NCBI GenBank assembly: GCA_903895005.1
Contig: CAITSH010000487.1
Span: 1 to 18,102 of the forward strand
Source of the DNA: an uncultured Pseudomonadota bacterium
Lineage (GTDB): Bacteria; Pseudomonadota; Gammaproteobacteria; Burkholderiales; SG8-39
Length of the DNA: 18,102 nucleotides
Reading direction: 5' to 3'
Under the pieces are notes generated by a model. The model saw nothing but the letters and a program-made list of their open reading frames with translations, did no database searches and was not told the DNA's origin. Shown piece by piece: positions 15,084 to 18,102 of this stretch. Both the position numbers and the translations under genes were made by a program. Numbering within the stretch: position 1 is the first letter of the stretch; each line of letters opens with the position of its first letter.

Positions 15084-16139
15084 TTAACTGCGGTGCGAGA
15101 GGTGCAGGAAGTGCGCGTCGGCCGGATCAGTCGCCGGCGCGGGGTCCGGCGCGGCCACCACCGCCGCATGCAAGTCAAGACCGCTGCCGTCGGCGCGCCA
15201 GAACGCCGTATCCGGCTCCTTTTTGTAGCGTATTCCCGAGCGCGGCTGCTGCGCTGCGCGCTGCCAGTCCGAGAGCCCCGTCATCTCCCAGGATTCGTGG
15301 ATGGCCCTGCCCATCCAGGTCTCATCCCCCTCCGGTAGGACCGCATCATGGACACGGCACACCACCGACAGGTAACCTGAAGTGACATCGGCGACATAGC
15401 GTACGTCGGAGCGGATCAACCTGTGTGGGTAAAAGGCGAAGTCCACCGGCTGAAGCTTCAGGAAGCGCAGCATGTAATCGAAGTACTTCACCGAAAGGTA
15501 CCAGAAGGTATTGGTTTCCTCCTGCAACCTGCCGCCGTCGTTGAACTCCATCAGGTGCCGGTCTGAGATGACGACATTGGTCGAGATGATCATCAATCCA
15601 TTGCGTTTGAGCAGCGGTCGCACACCCAGCAGCACCTGCATGGGCGAAACGACGTGATAGAGCAGGCCCGAGCAATTAATGAGATCAAAGCTTTCGCCGG
15701 CCAATTTTTCGTAAATGTCGTACATCAGCCCGACCGGACGAAAATCGAAATCGACGCCGTAGTAGTGCCTTACGGCATCGATTTTTTCAAGGCAGTGCTC
15801 ACTCGCATCGACAGCGAGCACACGGGATGCGCCGCCGCGGCACATCAACACCGGCATCAGCCCCTCCATGGTGCCCATGTCCAGGCAGGCGGCACCGGCA
15901 AGGTCAACCCTGCGCATCAACTGTCGCGGCAGCATGGGCAGGTCTGCGGGGAAAAGCCCCTTCGGGCCAAGGCCTTCGACCAGCTCCACGCCGTAATACC
16001 AGCCCTGCTGCATCAGCCTGTCGTTCTGAAGCCCGGCGGCGCTGGTCGGGTAGGCGCGCGGCGGCTGAGACTTAGGCAAGGGCACCGGCGTGGCAGTGCG
16101 CGAGCCGATTTGCCCGAGCAAACGCGAAAACAAGGACAT
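15084..16139 (-). CDS. Class I SAM-dependent methyltransferase (CmoB/DUF1698-like)
   Basis: The 351-residue protein has a Rossmann methyltransferase core: motif I CLDMGTMEGLMPVL (about 85-98), the acidic ribose-binding residue Asp111 in VLAVDAS, and FDLINCSGLLYHVVSP (about 151-166), a segment very like those of CmoB and related enzymes. The region after about residue 210 has aromatic-rich text (FWYLSVKYFDYMLRFL), and the last 30 residues are Ala/Pro/Asp-rich and probably disordered. The substrate is unknown; small molecules, lipids or glycans are all possible, and CmoB itself is unlikely because cmoA is absent. I chose ATG 16137-16139, with GGGG about 6 nt upstream and a TACAAT box 28 nt before it; the frame runs on upstream but only antisense to the next gene. 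It is a single-gene unit, divergent from the small gene at 16294. Confidence 0.85.
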   Translation of the reverse strand: MSLFSRLLGQIGSRTATPVPLPKSQPPRAYPTSAAGLQNDRLMQQGWYYGVELVEGLGPKGLFPADLPMLPRQLMRRVDLAGAACLDMGTMEGLMPVLMCRGGASRVLAVDASEHCLEKIDAVRHYYGVDFDFRPVGLMYDIYEKLAGESFDLINCSGLLYHVVSPMQVLLGVRPLLKRNGLMIISTNVVISDRHLMEFNDGGRLQEETNTFWYLSVKYFDYMLRFLKLQPVDFAFYPHRLIRSDVRYVADVTSGYLSVVCRVHDAVLPEGDETWMGRAIHESWEMTGLSDWQRAAQQPRSGIRYKKEPDTAFWRADGSGLDLHAAVVAAPDPAPATDPADAHFLHLSHRS

Positions 16140-16166
16140 GGCAACCCCACAAAAAACAATGCGCCG

Positions 16167-16172
16167 ATTGTA
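16167..16172 (-). promoter_or_regulatory. Candidate -10 box (TACAAT) for the methyltransferase gene
   Basis: TACAAT on the minus strand matches the sigma-70 -10 consensus at 5 of 6 positions and lies about 28 bp before the methyltransferase ATG, giving a short leader. No convincing -35 box is at the right distance, so it may need an activator or be weak. Confidence 0.35.
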
Positions 16173-16293
16173 GCTTCTCCCCGCGCAGGGAAGGTTTGCG
16201 TTTGCACCTATACTGGCCATTGGCGGTACAACCCCGGATGCGCAATGCTGGTATTTCGAATTCAGCCGGGCGCGCCCCTCACCGGAGAAAACT

Positions 16294-16560
16294 TTGAGCG
16301 ATGAAACCATCAGGGTCAAGATTACCGACACCGGTAAATTCATGGATGTCGTGGTGTTTGAAAAACGCGCCGAACTGATCCAGGTGGTGCTCGGGGCCGG
16401 GGTGCACAGCGTCAAGTGCGACCTCAAGCCAACGCGCAACAACCTCTCCTATGCCGGCAGCGCGATGGGACGCGAGCTCGTGTATGAGCGCACGCGCGAC
16501 CAGGTGCAGGCCGACCTCGACAAGCTCGATCCGCGACTGCGCAATTCCCGGGGACGTTGA
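16294..16560 (+). CDS. Small conserved-looking protein of unknown function (88 aa)
   Basis: I do not recognise a family. The start is TTG, chosen because GGAG lies 6 nt upstream and no ATG fits the frame before residue 17. The product MSDETIRVKITDTGKF... has alternating hydrophobic residues (KFMDVVVFEKRAELIQVVLG) that suggest beta strands and a helix, then a charged C-terminal helix (YERTRDQVQADLDKLDPRLR). There is no signal peptide or membrane segment. Base usage is like that of neighbouring genes, with strong third-position GC. It lies 95 nt before the PLP enzyme gene and is divergent from the methyltransferase. It may be an independent short gene or the first gene of a two-gene unit. The coding call rests on the ribosome site, codon bias and the lack of a better gene on the other strand. 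Confidence 0.6.
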   Translation: MSDETIRVKITDTGKFMDVVVFEKRAELIQVVLGAGVHSVKCDLKPTRNNLSYAGSAMGRELVYERTRDQVQADLDKLDPRLRNSRGR

Positions 16561-16620
16561 GGCAACGACCGTAAACACCGACAAAGCGCGACGCGGCGCA
16601 ATGGCTGAATGCGCAGACGG

Positions 16621-16626
16621 TAGAAT
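16621..16626 (+). promoter_or_regulatory. Candidate -10 box (TAGAAT) for the PLP enzyme gene
   Basis: TAGAAT lies 28 bp before the chosen ATG at 16655 and matches the -10 consensus at 4 of 6 positions. The sequence 17 nt upstream (GCAATG) is a poor -35. The position gives a leader of about 20 nt, which supports the 16655 start over longer versions. Confidence 0.35.
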
Positions 16627-16654
16627 CAAGCCTCACCAAAACAGCACGCGCCTT

Positions 16655-17791
16655 ATGCCCACCACCCCTTTCAACATGGAAACACCCGCACTGCTGCTGG
16701 ATACGGTGCGCATGGATCGCAACATCGCGCGCATGCAGGCGCAACTGGCCGCGCTGGGCGTGGACTTCCGCCCGCACGTCAAGACCAACAAGTGCATCGA
16801 GGTCGCGCGCCGGTTGATGAGCACACCCGAGGGCCCGATCACCGTTTCCACGCTGCACGAAGCCGAGTACTTTGCCGGCCACGGCGTGCGCGACCTGCTC
16901 TATGCCGTGGCCATCGCACCGAACAAGCTGGCGCACGTCGCGGCCCTGCTCGCCAAAGGCGTGCGCATCACCCTCATCCTCGACAGCATCGAAGCAGCCC
17001 GCCATGTCGCCGACTTCGCAAAAAACGCCGGGACCCGCTTTGCCGCGATGATCGAGATCGATTGCGACGGTCATCGTTCCGGTCTCGCCCCCGACTCACC
17101 CGCGCTGCTGCCGCTGGGAAACTTCATGCACGAGAACGGCATCACGCTCACCGGGGTGATGACCCACGCAGGCAGCTCCTACAACTGCACCGGCACCGGC
17201 GCCATACGTGCAATGGCCGAGCAGGAACGCCTTGCCGTTGTCACTGCGGCCGGCACACTGCGCGCCGCCGGCCTGCCCTGCCCCGTGGTCAGCGTCGGCT
17301 CGACACCCACCGCGCTGTTCGCGCAATCCCTCGAAGGCGTCACCGAGGTGCGCGCCGGCGTGTTTGTGTTCTTTGACCTGTTCATGGCGGGCCTCGGCGT
17401 GTGCGGTAACGAAGACATCGCGCTGTCGGTGCTCACCACGGTCATCGGCCACCAGCGCGAAAAAGGTTGGACCATCGTTGACGCCGGCTGGATGGCCATG
17501 TCACGCGACCGCGGAACCGCAAGCCAGCCGCTCGACCAGGGATACGGGCTGGTCTGCGACGCAGACGGAAGGGTTCTGACCGACTACATCGTGGCGCAGG
17601 CCAACCAGGAGCACGGCATCATCGCGCATAGAACCGGCGACCCCGCCAAAGCGCTTGACCTCCGCGTGGGTACGCAGCTTCGCATCCTGCCCAATCACGC
17701 CTGCGCCACCGGCGCGCAGTATCCGCAGTACGCGGTGCTCGGACCGGACGGCGAGCTGACGGCGACCTGGGCGCGCAGCAACGGCTGGTAG
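16655..17791 (+). CDS. D-serine dehydratase / D-threonine aldolase family PLP enzyme (DSD1-like)
   Basis: This fold-type III PLP enzyme (alanine-racemase N-terminal barrel plus a C-terminal metal-binding domain) acts on D-hydroxy amino acids. The 378 residues match the family's usual length. The substrate-facing start reads ETPALLLDTVRMDRNIARMQ; the PLP lysine is Lys43 in RPHVKTNKC. Later blocks are MTHAGSSYNC and VVSVGSTPTA, and the metal site is His348-Ala-Cys350 in LPNHACAT. A His-x-Cys pair is the zinc site known for eukaryotic-type D-serine dehydratase, whereas D-threonine aldolases carry His-x-Asp, so D-serine or D-hydroxy amino acid deamination is the better guess. I chose ATG 16655; ATG 16676 is an alternative and longer versions run into the small gene. 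No clear ribosome site precedes it. A hairpin starts at its stop codon. Confidence 0.88.
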   Translation: MPTTPFNMETPALLLDTVRMDRNIARMQAQLAALGVDFRPHVKTNKCIEVARRLMSTPEGPITVSTLHEAEYFAGHGVRDLLYAVAIAPNKLAHVAALLAKGVRITLILDSIEAARHVADFAKNAGTRFAAMIEIDCDGHRSGLAPDSPALLPLGNFMHENGITLTGVMTHAGSSYNCTGTGAIRAMAEQERLAVVTAAGTLRAAGLPCPVVSVGSTPTALFAQSLEGVTEVRAGVFVFFDLFMAGLGVCGNEDIALSVLTTVIGHQREKGWTIVDAGWMAMSRDRGTASQPLDQGYGLVCDADGRVLTDYIVAQANQEHGIIAHRTGDPAKALDLRVGTQLRILPNHACATGAQYPQYAVLGPDGELTATWARSNGW

Positions 17792-17823
17792 CTGGAAACG
17801 CCCGCCTGGTGCGGGTTTCCAGC
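17791..17823. terminator. Hairpin between the PLP enzyme and the TRAP permease fragment
   Basis: GCTGGAAA (17791-17798) pairs with TTTCCAGC (17816-17823), and CCCGC (17801-17805) with GCGGG (17811-17815) around a CTGGT loop, with a 2-nt bulge. It begins at the last base of the PLP enzyme stop and ends 8 nt from the convergent stop, so it can serve both strands. The TTT on the right arm gives only a weak U-tract. Confidence 0.6.
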
Positions 17824-17831
17824 ATATGCAC

Positions 17832-18102
17832 TTAGCGCGTCACGTAGCCCATGGTCTGCGGCAGCCACAACACGATCTGCGGAAACAGGGTGATCGCCAG
17901 CAGCAGGAGCAGCAACATCACCAGGAAGGGCCAGCCCTCCTTCATCATTTCGCCGATGGGAAGAGAGCGTGCCTGGTCCTGAGGTTGTGCTGAAAGCAGC
18001 GTTGCATCAGTCGATCCTGAGACGCTTGGATTAACAGTTTGAAAGTCCAAGTTAAATCCTGAACCGCCAGCGAGCTTCACTTCAAATGCGAATCCTTGGT
18101 AA
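17832..18102 (-). CDS. C-terminal end of a TRAP transporter large permease (DctM-type), with an atypical upstream part; runs off the window
   Basis: The last 43 residues (17832 to about 17960), PIGEMMKEGWPFLVML... ending FPQIVLWLPQTMGYVTR, have the last membrane helix and the FPxxxLWLP ending typical of DctM large permeases of TRAP importers. The frame stays open to the right edge, so the start lies outside; a GTG at 18080 is inside it but has no clear ribosome site. The upstream 47 codons (about 17961-18101) do not look like the membrane text expected before this helix: they read hydrophilic, Ser/Gly/Gln-rich (for example FNLDFQTVNPSVSGSTDA), and the DNA falls to about 45% GC with A/T-ending codons. 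The other two minus-strand frames hit stops there. This could be a rearranged or fused gene, or a join at a contig end. Confidence 0.6.
   Translation of the reverse strand, partial: YQGFAFEVKLAGGSGFNLDFQTVNPSVSGSTDATLLSAQPQDQARSLPIGEMMKEGWPFLVMLLLLLLAITLFPQIVLWLPQTMGYVTR

Noticed and set aside
16140..16442. N-terminal extension of the methyltransferase
   Set aside because: The added 101 residues are antisense to the small gene and its leader, while the ATG at 16137-16139 has a ribosome site and a -10 box close by.

Overview
The window is GC-rich DNA (roughly mid-60s percent GC by eye) with compact, mostly minus-strand operons. The gene content points to a betaproteobacterium of the order Burkholderiales. 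The clearest clues are an orphan Bug-type (tripartite tricarboxylate) binding protein, a TRAP permease fragment, NodT/HAE1-type efflux genes and several amidohydrolase-type catabolic genes. No rRNA, tRNA, CRISPR array, integrase or complete insertion sequence was seen.

Layout. (1) Positions 1-7500, minus strand, hold two adjacent RND efflux systems. The three-gene operon at 7500-1495 runs inner-membrane RND pump, periplasmic adaptor, outer-membrane lipoprotein channel, with 4-nt spacing or overlap between genes. It ends at a GC hairpin (1450-1487). A second system begins at 1151 with an MdtA-type adaptor cut by the window edge. (2) Positions 7764-13547, minus strand, hold a five-gene catabolic operon. 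In transcription order it encodes a PuuE-like polysaccharide-deacetylase-fold hydrolase, an acetamidase/formamidase, an amidase-signature enzyme, a protein of three fused RidA-like domains, and a Bug-type periplasmic receptor. (3) Positions 13548-13949 are a 402-bp divergent control region with phased 11-bp direct repeats, a second tandem repeat and a short palindrome. From it an NMT1-family ABC binding protein (13950-14999) is read rightward. (4) Positions 15000-18102 hold a convergent class I methyltransferase, a small unknown protein, a D-serine dehydratase/D-threonine aldolase-family PLP enzyme, and the C-terminal end of a TRAP (DctM-type) permease running off the right edge.

How the genes may work together. 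The efflux genes would form one complete tripartite pump, with a second system continuing to the left. The catabolic operon reads like a route for a cyclic amide, imide or ureide: ring opening by the PuuE-like enzyme, amide hydrolysis by one or both amidases, and a Rid-type protein handling or sensing a reactive intermediate. Two solute receptors of unrelated transporter classes flank it. The substrate is inferred from gene families, not shown by the sequence. The most unusual items are the triple-RidA polypeptide with no catalytic-type arginine in any domain, the phased repeats in the control region, the altered proton-relay residues in the RND pump, and the abrupt change in base and codon usage inside the last reading frame.
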